From Acidobacteriota bacterium (GTDB taxonomy: Bacteria; Acidobacteriota; Blastocatellia; Pyrinomonadales; Pyrinomonadaceae): a stretch of DNA of 6,563 bases. Positions 1 through 5,131 of this stretch are shown here, piece after piece. The position numbers and the translations under genes are program-made. The notes beneath the pieces are model-generated. The model made no database searches. It was not told where the DNA came from and saw nothing but the letters and a program-made list of their open reading frames with translations. Each line of letters opens with the position of its first letter. Position 1 is the first letter of the stretch. The stretch lies in contig JAIVJP010000315.1 of NCBI GenBank assembly GCA_020199975.1, positions 1-6,563 on the forward strand. The letters are read 5' to 3'.

Positions 1-1
1 G

Positions 2-94
2 ATGGGAGCTGTGCTGATGCCCCTGGCTCTTTGGGTCTTCGGGAGGATCGAGACCTGGGCCAAGCGAACGGGCAAGCTGAAAAGAACGGGATGA
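2..94 (+). CDS. C-terminal end of a probable ABC-2-type transporter permease (partial, 5' end outside window)
   Basis: This frame is open from the left edge and ends at TGA 92-94, leaving 30 readable codons. The residues comprise a short hydrophobic stretch (AVLMPLALWVF), then an amphipathic basic tail (GRIETWAKRTGKLKRTG). Such an ending, a last membrane helix followed by an Arg/Lys-rich tail with a 'GKLKR'-like end, is familiar from ABC-2-type permeases; I infer the family only from this. The stop codon overlaps the ATG of the next gene (nth) by four bases (ATGA, 91-94), so the two are probably co-transcribed and translationally coupled. The ATG at 2 is most likely internal. It could instead be the end of another inner-membrane protein. 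Confidence 0.45.
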   Translation: MGAVLMPLALWVFGRIETWAKRTGKLKRTG

Positions 95-756
95 TGTGTA
101 AGAGTCTAAAAACCCGAGCGAAGAAAATCATTCAACTGCTCAAACGCGCTTATCCTGATGCGAAATGCAGTCTGAATCACTCGAACGCATTTGAATTGCT
201 GATTGCCACTATCCTTTCCGCCCAGTGCACTGATCAGCGCGTAAACATCGTAACCGGGGATCTCTTTCGAAAGTACCGCAAGCCGGAAGACTATCTGAAG
301 GTTCCTGCGAGCGAGTTGCAGAGCGATATCCGCACAACAGGCTTCTTTCGCAACAAAACTAAGTCGATTCAAGGCACGGCGAAAGTTCTAACCGACCGAT
401 ATGCCGGACGGGTGCCTGAAACAATTGAAGAATTGCTCGAGTTGCCGGGTGTTGCTCGCAAGACGGCGAACGTGGTGCTGGGCAATGCATTTGGCGTGAC
501 CTCGGGAATCGTAGTTGATACTCACGTGACTCGGCTCTCGAGACGGCTCGCCCTGACTCAACAAAAGCATCCAGAAAAAATCGAAAAGGATCTGGTAGCG
601 ATTGTGGGCAGGAAGGATTGGGTGATCTTTTCGCATCTGGTCATCGCCCATGGCCGGAAGATCTGCAAGGCTCGGAATCCGCTCTGCGCCGAATGTGTCA
701 TAGAAGAGTATTGTCCCTCGTCTTATCTCAAGACCGGCGTAGTGCCGGGAAATTAA
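91..756 (+). CDS. nth: Endonuclease III (DNA glycosylase/AP lyase)
   Basis: Bifunctional base-excision-repair enzyme that removes oxidised pyrimidines and nicks the abasic site by beta-elimination. From the ATG at 91 the protein is 221 residues, close to E. coli Nth (211). The helix-hairpin-helix reads LPGVARKTANVV (118-129) with the Schiff-base lysine at K124. The catalytic aspartate is D143 in VDTHVTRLSRR. The [4Fe-4S] cluster loop has the canonical C-X6-C-X2-C-X5-C pattern (C192, C199, C202, C208). All key residues are present, so it should be active. The frame is open upstream to the window edge, including a TTG at 31, but the ATG at 91 overlaps the upstream gene's TGA by 4 nt and gives the family's normal N-terminus. 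A second ATG follows at 94. Coupling to a transporter gene is presumably positional rather than functional. Confidence 0.96.
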   Translation: MMCKSLKTRAKKIIQLLKRAYPDAKCSLNHSNAFELLIATILSAQCTDQRVNIVTGDLFRKYRKPEDYLKVPASELQSDIRTTGFFRNKTKSIQGTAKVLTDRYAGRVPETIEELLELPGVARKTANVVLGNAFGVTSGIVVDTHVTRLSRRLALTQQKHPEKIEKDLVAIVGRKDWVIFSHLVIAHGRKICKARNPLCAECVIEEYCPSSYLKTGVVPGN

Positions 757-780
757 CGGTGGATGGGTGGCGTCCTTCTT

Positions 781-988
781 TACGCCGAAGGCGTTCGCGA
801 ATTCGAGCCCAGGGTAACACCCTGGGTCCACGGTAATACCAATGCCCAATTAACTCTGAAGGAGTTCGTCAGCTCGACCCTTCCATCCCACGTAGCATCG
901 CCAACACCTACGGCGTTTCGCTCTCAAATGATAGTCCTGGTCGCCAGGGTGTTACCCTGGGCTGGAATTCGCGAACGCCTTCGGCGTA
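781..988. repeat. REP-like paired inverted repeat (REPIN or small non-autonomous element)
   Basis: Arms at 781-825 and 944-988 are reverse complements over 45 bp with a single mismatch (base 804), separated by 118 bp. Each arm is itself structured. CGCC-GAA-GGCG (783-793) can form a small hairpin. CCCAGGGT-AAC-ACCCTGGG (808-826) forms an 8-bp stem with a 3-nt loop, mirrored by CCAGGGT-GTT-ACCCTGG (944-960). TTCGCGAA is also palindromic. Similarity between the arms continues weakly outward to about 769 and 1000. The spacer holds a further small hairpin (AACTC/GAGTT, 852-866). Two REP-type sequences in opposite orientation between genes is the REPIN arrangement known from REP/RAYT systems. No transposase is present, so any movement would need one elsewhere. 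Confidence 0.75.
808..826. terminator. Stem-loop in left REP arm, possible 3' end of nth transcript
   Basis: An 8-bp perfect GC-rich stem with a 3-nt loop lies 52 bp after the nth stop codon. It has no T-run after it (TCCACGG follows), so it is not a classical intrinsic terminator. As part of the repeat it may instead protect or end the transcript, as REP sequences do elsewhere. Confidence 0.3.
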
Positions 989-1054
989 GAAACAGATGCC
1001 TGCTAGCGCATCCTAGGGAACGCCGCTACAATGGGCCTCGCACCGTTATTCTGA

Positions 1055-1082
1055 TTTCGATGGCCGTTTCACCGCATAGAAT
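1055..1082 (+). promoter_or_regulatory. Weak candidate sigma70-type promoter for the metallopeptidase/ATP-grasp operon
   Basis: TAGAAT at 1077-1082 matches the -10 consensus at five of six positions. With a 16-bp spacer the -35 would be TTTCGA (1055-1060), a poor match. A second -10-like TACAAT lies at 1027-1032 without a good -35. The stretch 989-1181 contains no convincing gene, so the operon promoter is expected here, but neither candidate is strong. Confidence 0.2.
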
Positions 1083-1181
1083 GCCGGTTATTCAGTTTTT
1101 CTGGCTTTCGCACACCATCATGTCATCAGGCCGAGCGCCCGTTCAAGACCCCCAAAACCCGGACGGGGAGGCAGGCGCAGC

Positions 1182-2201
1182 TTGAGCTACAAGCTTCAGT
1201 GGGACCGTCTGACTGACGAGCGTTTGCTCAACATGCGGATTTCCGATCTGCCCATCAAGATCAAGGACTCCTTCCTCGAGCCGCATATCAAACGTCTCTA
1301 CCGTGAGCTCAATGAACGCGGCATCCGCTTCAAGCCACACGTCTGGCTGTCCGAGGAATGGTTCTCACCAGACGGCGTGCCCGGCATTGCAATTCCTTTT
1401 TACCTGGCCCATCCGCGCCTGATGAAATTGGAGCGCAGGCAAATGTTCGAGGTCGAAGGCGGCACCGACACGGAGTGCATGCGCATCCTGCGTCACGAAG
1501 CGGGTCATGCACTCGATACTGCCTTCCGGCTTCACTTCAAACGCCAATGGCGCGAACTCTTCGGTTCCTTTGCGCAACGTTATCCCGATTTCTACAAGCC
1601 CAAACCAAAGAGCCGCAACTACGTCCTGCACCTGCGAGCGTGGTATGCCCAGGCACATCCAGCCGAAGATTTTGCTGAAACGTTTGCGGTTTGGCTGACA
1701 CCACGCTCCCGTTGGCGACGCCGGTACAAAGGATGGCTGGCACTGAGCAAGCTGGAATACATCGATGACGTGATGCAGGAGCTGGCCGGCACAAAACCGC
1801 GAAACCGGGCCAGAACTAAGGTAGAGCCGCTTTCGAGTTTAAGAATTACCCTGAGCGAGCACTACCGTCACAAGCGAGAGAAATATGATTTTGATTGGCC
1901 GGCTGTTTACGATCGGGATCTAAAGCGGATTTTTTCCGACGATCCGCAGGATCGGTTGCGGCCCAGTGCCGCCAGTTTCCTCCGCAGCGTTCGTCGCGAA
2001 GTTCGTGAGATCGTTGCCGACGGGACCGGCGTTCACCAGTACACCATCGATCATGTTTTGCAAAACATGATCGATCGCTGCAAAGAGTTGAAGCTGCGCC
2101 TGGTGACCTCGCCACGCGAAGCTCGTCGGCGGACGATGATTGTGTTGACGGTCCAGGTAATGAACGTGCTTCATTCCGGTTACCATCGCATAGCCGTATG
2201 A
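1182..2201 (+). CDS. Putative zinc-binding metallopeptidase (HEAGH, Peptidase_Mx-like)
   Basis: A 339-residue protein with no signal peptide or membrane segment, so cytoplasmic. The zinc-peptidase motif RHEAGHALD has H105 and H109 as ligands and E106 as the catalytic base; the third ligand is probably an acidic residue in HPAEDFAETFAVWL (E162, D163 or E166). An N-terminal block (HVWLSEEWFSPDGVPGIAIP, 53-72) and an Arg-rich segment around 175-185 look like conserved parts of the same uncharacterised family, which I recall as 'putative zinc-binding metallo-peptidase'. The start is a TTG preceded by GGGGAGG (1165-1171) at 10 nt. No ATG lies upstream in frame before the stop at 1077, and the next ATG (1233) has no ribosome site. 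The stop overlaps the start of the ATP-grasp gene by 4 nt, so the two products probably act together. The substrate is unknown. A 30-bp palindrome lies in codons 289-298. Confidence 0.85.
   Translation: MSYKLQWDRLTDERLLNMRISDLPIKIKDSFLEPHIKRLYRELNERGIRFKPHVWLSEEWFSPDGVPGIAIPFYLAHPRLMKLERRQMFEVEGGTDTECMRILRHEAGHALDTAFRLHFKRQWRELFGSFAQRYPDFYKPKPKSRNYVLHLRAWYAQAHPAEDFAETFAVWLTPRSRWRRRYKGWLALSKLEYIDDVMQELAGTKPRNRARTKVEPLSSLRITLSEHYRHKREKYDFDWPAVYDRDLKRIFSDDPQDRLRPSAASFLRSVRREVREIVADGTGVHQYTIDHVLQNMIDRCKELKLRLVTSPREARRRTMIVLTVQVMNVLHSGYHRIAV
2046..2075. repeat. 30-bp perfect palindrome inside the metallopeptidase gene
   Basis: The half-site ATCGATCATGTTTTG is followed at once by its exact reverse complement (centre between 2060 and 2061), with no unpaired spacer. 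In frame it encodes IDHVLQNMID, and the same peptide is read from the opposite strand. The transcript could form a stem of about 13 bp with a tight loop, 122 nt before the ATP-grasp start codon. Its function is unknown. Confidence 0.9.
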
Positions 2202-3238
2202 CCTTCGAACCCAAAAAGAAGCTGCGCATAATCGTCCTGGTGCATCAGGACCTGGTGCCGCCGGATTCGCTCGATGGTCTGAGCGACAAAGAGAAACTCG
2301 AGGTCAAAACTGAGTATGACGTCATCTCGACCTTGAAAAAGATGGGCCACGAAGTCTATCCGATTGGGCTCTACAACCAGTTGGATGTAATAGGTAACGC
2401 GCTGATAGAGCACAAGCCCCACATCGCTTTTAATCTGCTGGAAGAGTTTCATGGCTACCCTCTCTACGACCAGCACGTCGTCAGTTATCTCGAGCTGATG
2501 AAGCAAGCGTACACCGGATGTAATCCCCGCGGTTTGACCCTCGCCCATGACAAAGCACTGACCAAGATGATTCTGGCTTATCATCGTCTGCAAGTGCCAA
2601 CCTTTGCTGTGTTTCCAATTAATCGAAAGGTGCAGCGGCCAAAGCGTCTGAGGTTTCCCCTGCTGGTGAAGTCGATCAGCGAAGAAGGCTCGGTCGGTAT
2701 CGCCCAAGCTTCGCTCGTCCACGATGATGAAAAACTCACTCAGCGCGTGGAGTTCATCCACCGGCAGAACAAGACTACGGCAATAGCAGAGCAATACATC
2801 AAAGGTCGCGAGATTTACGTGGGTCTGATTGGCAACCAGAATATTCAGACGTATTCGCCCTGGGAGTTAGTCATGGAGAAGCTGCCTGAGGGCTCAGAGA
2901 ATATCGCGACGCTCAAGGTGAAGTGGGACCCGGCTTACCAGGAGAGAGTGGGACTGGCAACCAGAGCGGCAGAGCTTACCCCGGAGCAGCATAAGATCCT
3001 GGAACGTCTCTCAAAGCGAATCTACCGCTATCTTTTCCTCAGCGGTTATGCGCGCCTTGATTACCGGTTAACCGAAGAAGGCCAGTTTTACTTGCTCGAA
3101 GCTAATCCTAACCCCCAAATCGCTCAAGAGGAGGATTTTGCCGATTCGGCTGCACACTCCGGCGTTCCCTATGACCAATTGCTTCAAAAAATAATCACTG
3201 TTGGCTTGAACTATCACGGCTCCGGTCAAGTTACGTAG
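2198..3238 (+). CDS. D-alanine-D-alanine-ligase-like ATP-grasp protein
   Basis: A 346-residue carboxylate-amine (or similar) ligase of the ATP-grasp superfamily, which activates a carboxylate as an acyl phosphate and joins it to an amine. The Ddl-like order is visible: N-domain element AFNLLEEFHG (77-86), YTGCNPRGLTLAHDKALTK (105-123), ATP-binding lysine in FPLLVKS (K158), P-loop-like SEEGSVGI (161-168), EQYIKGREIYVGLIG (198-212), and the metal-binding end ARLDYR...FYLLEANPNP with R286, D288, E301 and N303 matching DdlB R255, D257, E270 and N272. It lacks the Ddl N-terminal GGxSxE motif, and the acceptor loop after NPNP reads QIAQEEDFAD instead of the usual GMTxHSLVP type. It is therefore probably not a true Ddl. 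The ATG lies in a 4-nt overlap with the metallopeptidase, which indicates coupling. Substrates are unknown; a peptide or amino-acid ligation partnered with the peptidase is my inference. Confidence 0.87.
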   Translation: MTFEPKKKLRIIVLVHQDLVPPDSLDGLSDKEKLEVKTEYDVISTLKKMGHEVYPIGLYNQLDVIGNALIEHKPHIAFNLLEEFHGYPLYDQHVVSYLELMKQAYTGCNPRGLTLAHDKALTKMILAYHRLQVPTFAVFPINRKVQRPKRLRFPLLVKSISEEGSVGIAQASLVHDDEKLTQRVEFIHRQNKTTAIAEQYIKGREIYVGLIGNQNIQTYSPWELVMEKLPEGSENIATLKVKWDPAYQERVGLATRAAELTPEQHKILERLSKRIYRYLFLSGYARLDYRLTEEGQFYLLEANPNPQIAQEEDFADSAAHSGVPYDQLLQKIITVGLNYHGSGQVT

Positions 3239-3605
3239 CTTCAAGAGTTGGCCCTTGAATCGGCAATACGCGGCGAATTGATAATTTTCTGTTTGTACCT
3301 CCAGACCCCTTAAATCAATAAGCGGGCTTGTCCCCAATATTGCTCGCACTCCCATTGCTTTTCGCCATCAATCATATCGGCACGTTAAACGTGAAGGTAT
3401 TTGATTCGTAGCACACCTGAGCCCATTTGCTCGCTGCACGCCTAATCGGGTCTTAGACCCATTCACATTGACCGTTGTGTTTCGCGATGGAACGTTCACT
3501 GTAGAAATGCGGCGACAACTTTCCTCCTGGCAATCTTCCGTGACTTCTTTTGGTCCGCAGGTGAGAGCCGAAATGTGAGTCGTCACAAAACAGTCACATT
3601 GCTTC
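3239..3605. other. Long intergenic region upstream of the NlpC/P60 gene; small palindromes, no convincing gene
   Basis: No convincing gene is seen on either strand. Two 13-bp perfect odd-centred palindromes occur: CACGTTAAACGTG (3381-3393) and GGGTCTTAGACCC (3448-3460). A TTCAAG/CTTGAA stem (3240-3259) follows the ATP-grasp stop but has no T-run. From about 3405 to 3573 a plus-strand frame without a clear start is open (reading ...RVLDPFTLTVVFRDG...), ending with TGA near 3575; it could be a decayed fragment but I do not recognise it. Confidence 0.5.
3572..3600. promoter_or_regulatory. Candidate operator: TGTGA/TCACA repeats just upstream of the -35
   Basis: AATGTGA (3572-3578) and TCACATT (3594-3600) form a 7-bp inverted repeat. 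A second TCACA at 3583-3587 sits exactly 11 bp before the one at 3594-3598, one helical turn. The half-sites resemble CRP/FNR-family sites, but the inner pair is spaced by 4 bp rather than the CRP-typical 6. The position next to a candidate promoter is what makes it plausible. No regulator gene is in the window. Confidence 0.3.
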
Positions 3606-3634
3606 TTGTCGCATCCATGAGCAGACGCTATTCT
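3606..3634 (+). promoter_or_regulatory. Candidate sigma70-type promoter of the NlpC/P60 gene
   Basis: TTGTCG (3606-3611) and TATTCT (3629-3634) are separated by the optimal 17 bp; each matches consensus at four of six positions. It would give a leader of about 70 nt, whose second half (3665-3690) is almost all purine and A/T. Confidence 0.35.
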
Positions 3635-3692
3635 GCGCTAGGCTTTCAGCGTGCCCCCTCACTTAAGAAAGAAATAAGGAAAAAATATTAGC

Positions 3693-3711
3693 AGAAGGCA
3701 GCACCCCTTCT
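3693..3711 (+). promoter_or_regulatory. Stem-loop masking the Shine-Dalgarno sequence of the NlpC/P60 gene
   Basis: AGAAGG (3693-3698), the only good Shine-Dalgarno-like sequence, is complementary to CCTTCT (3706-3711), with loop CAGCACC. The stem abuts the ATG at 3712. The linear distance from AGAAGG to ATG is 13 nt, long for a ribosome site, so the fold could either hide the site or be a coincidence of a weak RBS. Confidence 0.35.
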
Positions 3712-4323
3712 ATGCATTTACAAAAGCTGTTCCCCTATGCGCTGACCTTGTATCTTGCGCTTGTCTGCTCTATTACGGCGCAGGCTCAGAGCTTCGAGAC
3801 TCGCGAACGACAAGTCGCACGAAACACCTTAACAAATGATCTGACTCCAGCCTCGGCGGATGACCCCATCATCATCTCGCTGGCCTCCCCTGAGGAAATC
3901 AAGGCAGCCGTAGCGACGACCACGAGCGCCGGTTTCAAGTTCCAGCAATTGATGTCCTCGGCGATCGATCAGAGGCTTAGGGCTCCCTACTCGTGGGGCG
4001 CTAACGGACCTTCTAGATTCGATTGTTCCGGATTCGTTTGGAGTACGTTCCAATCGGTAGGAATCGACTTTGAGCGCAGCAGCGCACGTACGCTTTGGGC
4101 ACGCTTTGCTCCGGCGACGCCCGAAGAGAAGTTTAGGCTTGGCACGTTGGTCTTCTTCAGCGGGCTCACCCACATTGGGATTGTCGCTGACGAACACGGC
4201 TTCTATCATGCCTCGCGTCGTCACGGCGTGGTCTATTCACCTTTTAATAACTATTGGCTGTCTCGCATTGATGGTTTTCGTCGTGTGCCCCTGCCAGAGC
4301 AGGTTGAGCCAACGGTCGACTAA
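3712..4323 (+). CDS. Secreted NlpC/P60-family cysteine endopeptidase
   Basis: A 203-residue exported protein. Residues 1-25 are a signal peptide: H2/K5, a hydrophobic core, then TAQA before Q26 as a signal peptidase I site. C19 is not in a good lipobox (LALVC), so lipoprotein processing is unlikely. After a linker of about 50 residues comes one NlpC/P60 domain (about 77-192): PYSWGANGPSRFDCSGFVW with nucleophile C105, LTHIGIVAD with H154, and FYHAS with H166 as the third catalytic residue. The family cleaves bonds in peptidoglycan stem peptides, often gamma-D-Glu-diaminopimelate, outside the cytoplasmic membrane. There is no SH3 or LysM targeting domain, so it is a minimal form. The start fits the signal peptide; its RBS may lie in a hairpin. 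It appears to be transcribed alone, with its own promoter and a hairpin terminator 25 bp after the stop. Confidence 0.92.
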   Translation: MHLQKLFPYALTLYLALVCSITAQAQSFETRERQVARNTLTNDLTPASADDPIIISLASPEEIKAAVATTTSAGFKFQQLMSSAIDQRLRAPYSWGANGPSRFDCSGFVWSTFQSVGIDFERSSARTLWARFAPATPEEKFRLGTLVFFSGLTHIGIVADEHGFYHASRRHGVVYSPFNNYWLSRIDGFRRVPLPEQVEPTVD

Positions 4324-4347
4324 CGACCGCCACTGTGCCCCAAGTAG

Positions 4348-4385
4348 AACGCCAGCGCATCGATTGAAGCGCCGGCGTTTTGACT
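4348..4385 (+). terminator. Intrinsic terminator after the NlpC/P60 gene
   Basis: AACGCC-A-GCGC (4348-4358) pairs with GCGC-C-GGCGTT (4369-4379) around a 10-nt loop, with one A.C mismatch, followed by TTTTGACTTT. It lies between the convergent NlpC/P60 gene and the minus-strand cluster. On the minus strand there is no T-run, so it should work mainly for the plus strand. Confidence 0.6.
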
Positions 4386-4387
4386 TT

Positions 4388-4410
4388 CTGCTAAAGCTCA
4401 CTGTTAGCAG
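4388..4410. terminator. Second stem-loop between the convergent genes
   Basis: CTGCTAA (4388-4394) and TTAGCAG (4404-4410) form a 7-bp perfect stem with a 9-nt loop, 12 bp beyond the end of the minus-strand small gene. Neither side has a good T-run, so a role in ending the minus-strand transcript is possible but unproven. Confidence 0.3.
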
Positions 4411-4422
4411 TTGTTCCAACGA

Positions 4423-4631
4423 CTAAGACACAAAGCCTGCCCGGTGTTCTTCGTCAGGCGCTTCCCAGACCACCACGATCTTGTCTATCGCCACGAAGCA
4501 GATCTTATCTTCAGGATCTCTTAGCTGAACCATGCCGCCTCCACCTTGATAACCTCGCCATGGAGACTAGCAGAACCCTCACAGCGGAGCTCCACTTTCT
4601 TACCAACCAGTTTTGAAAGAAGATCATTCAT
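4423..4631 (-). pseudogene. Small conserved protein gene (about 69 codons) interrupted by a one-base frameshift
   Basis: From ATG 4631 one frame gives MNDLLSKLVGKKVELRCEGS...HGEVIKVE and then stops at TAA 4521-4523 after 36 residues. The next frame continues without a break from about 4541 as GGMVQLRDPEDKICFVAIDK, then IVVVWEAPDEEHRAGFVS, ending at TAG 4423-4425. Joined, the 69 residues make a coherent small beta-rich, Sm/SH3-like protein with the pattern VGKxVxL...G.V.KVEGG.V.L..........VAIDKI..VWE; I recall a family of this kind annotated as 'MM0924 family', without certainty. One G is missing near 4536-4541 (GTG GAG _GC GGC ATG). GGGGTGA upstream of ATG 4631 is a good ribosome site. No -1 slippery heptamer is visible, so this is a mutation or a sequence error, not evident programmed frameshifting. 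It lies 43 nt after the YkgJ-type gene on the same strand. Confidence 0.7.
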
Positions 4632-4642
4632 TAAAATTCACC

Positions 4643-4660
4643 CCGCGCTCCGCCGCGCGG
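4643..4660 (-). other. GC hairpin between the YkgJ-type gene and the small gene
   Basis: CCGCGC (4643-4648) and GCGCGG (4655-4660) form a 6-bp all-GC stem with a 6-nt loop, just upstream of the small gene's ribosome site on the minus strand. Next to it, 4663-4678 is a near-palindrome centred on GGCATGCC, covering the YkgJ stop. It may be an mRNA processing or attenuating structure; there is no proper T-run, though ATTTTA follows the site on the minus strand. Confidence 0.3.
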
Positions 4661-4674
4661 CCCTCAGGCATGCC

Positions 4675-5088
4675 TTAGCGCCTGTTTCCGTTCCTGAACG
4701 TAATTTGAATCAAAGGCAAAACGTCGGGATCGTCCTGCTGCGTGCGTTCAAACTCGAGGAGGTCGAAGTGAGCACATCGGTCGGTGGTAGGAAATTCTCG
4801 GCAGACAGCCGGCCGGGCGCTGTATATCTTGCACCGGCGGGTTACCAAATTCAAAAAAGTGCAGGATTGTCCCAGTACCGGGTCCGTCTTGCGACGCAGT
4901 ACCCGTTCGGTACTGTTGTAGGTGCGCGTATACCGCACCAGCGCGGTTTCGTAATCCAGGTCGAAATGCTTTGCCAGCCGGTTGATATCCCGTTTAGTAA
5001 CCTGAACGCGTTCATAAATTGAGCAGCAATAGGCCGGGCATTTGCGGCAGTCATAGTTTGCCGGGTAAACACTCGCCGTCGTACTCAT
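4675..5088 (-). CDS. YkgJ-family cysteine-cluster protein (putative metal or Fe-S binding)
   Basis: A 137-residue cytoplasmic protein. The N-terminal cluster DCRKCPAYCC gives C14, C17, C21 and C22; a second set is CTFLNLVTRRCKIYSARPAVC with C76, C86 and C96, plus C105. The block CKIYSARPAVCREFP is the hallmark of the UPF0153/YkgJ family (often called Fe-S-cluster oxidoreductase or zinc/iron-chelating domain), whose biochemical role is not settled. The length is normal for the compact form. ATG 5088 is chosen; GTG 5094, two codons earlier, is equally possible, since GAGG lies 5 nt before GTG and 11 nt before ATG. The gene starts 43 nt after the DHS-like gene's stop on the same strand and precedes the small frameshifted gene, so all three are probably one transcript. 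A CAGTACC/GGTACTG stem (4897-4915) lies inside the gene. Confidence 0.88.
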   Translation of the reverse strand: MSTTASVYPANYDCRKCPAYCCSIYERVQVTKRDINRLAKHFDLDYETALVRYTRTYNSTERVLRRKTDPVLGQSCTFLNLVTRRCKIYSARPAVCREFPTTDRCAHFDLLEFERTQQDDPDVLPLIQITFRNGNRR

Positions 5089-5131
5089 AAACACTCAGAC
5101 CTCTTGCCTTTCCTAAGACACTTCCGGAACT

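Noticed and set aside
31..90. TTG-initiated 20-codon N-terminal extension of nth
   Set aside because: The stretch is already coding in another frame for the upstream gene's end, Nth homologues do not have it, and ATG 91 sits in a clean ATGA overlap.
763..1185. Plus-strand frame of 140 codons through the gap after nth
   Set aside because: It runs through both arms of the inverted repeat, so its residues are a translation of the repeat; no recognisable protein follows.
3240..3259. TTCAAG/CTTGAA stem after the ATP-grasp gene as a terminator
   Set aside because: The stem is only 6 bp and AT-rich, the loop is 8 nt, and no T-run follows.
3405..3576. Plus-strand open frame with residues like FTLTVVFRDGTFTVEMRRQL
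   Set aside because: It has some protein-like look but no proper start or ribosome site, is short, and I cannot match it to a family. It may be a decayed fragment, not supported enough to list as a gene.
3368..3586. Minus-strand 72-codon frame in the same gap
   Set aside because: It covers the same DNA as the plus-strand frame, has unusual Cys/Thr/Arg-rich composition, and shows no recognisable motif or ribosome site.
3617..3691. 24-codon frame (MSRRYSALGF...) upstream of the NlpC/P60 gene, possible leader peptide
   Set aside because: It overlaps the candidate -10 box, has no Shine-Dalgarno sequence, and contains no regulatory codon run.
4521..4631. Programmed -1 ribosomal frameshifting in the small gene
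   Set aside because: The shift region (GTG GAG GCG GCA) has no X_XXY_YYZ slippery heptamer and no obvious downstream pseudoknot; a deletion or sequence error is simpler.
4897..4915. CAGTACC-CGTTC-GGTACTG hairpin inside the YkgJ-type gene
   Set aside because: A 7-bp stem within coding DNA is not rare, and no positional clue suggests a role.
4546..5022. Plus-strand frame of 158 codons opposite the YkgJ-type gene
   Set aside because: The minus strand carries the clear cysteine-cluster protein and the small frameshifted gene; the plus-strand product shows no domain.
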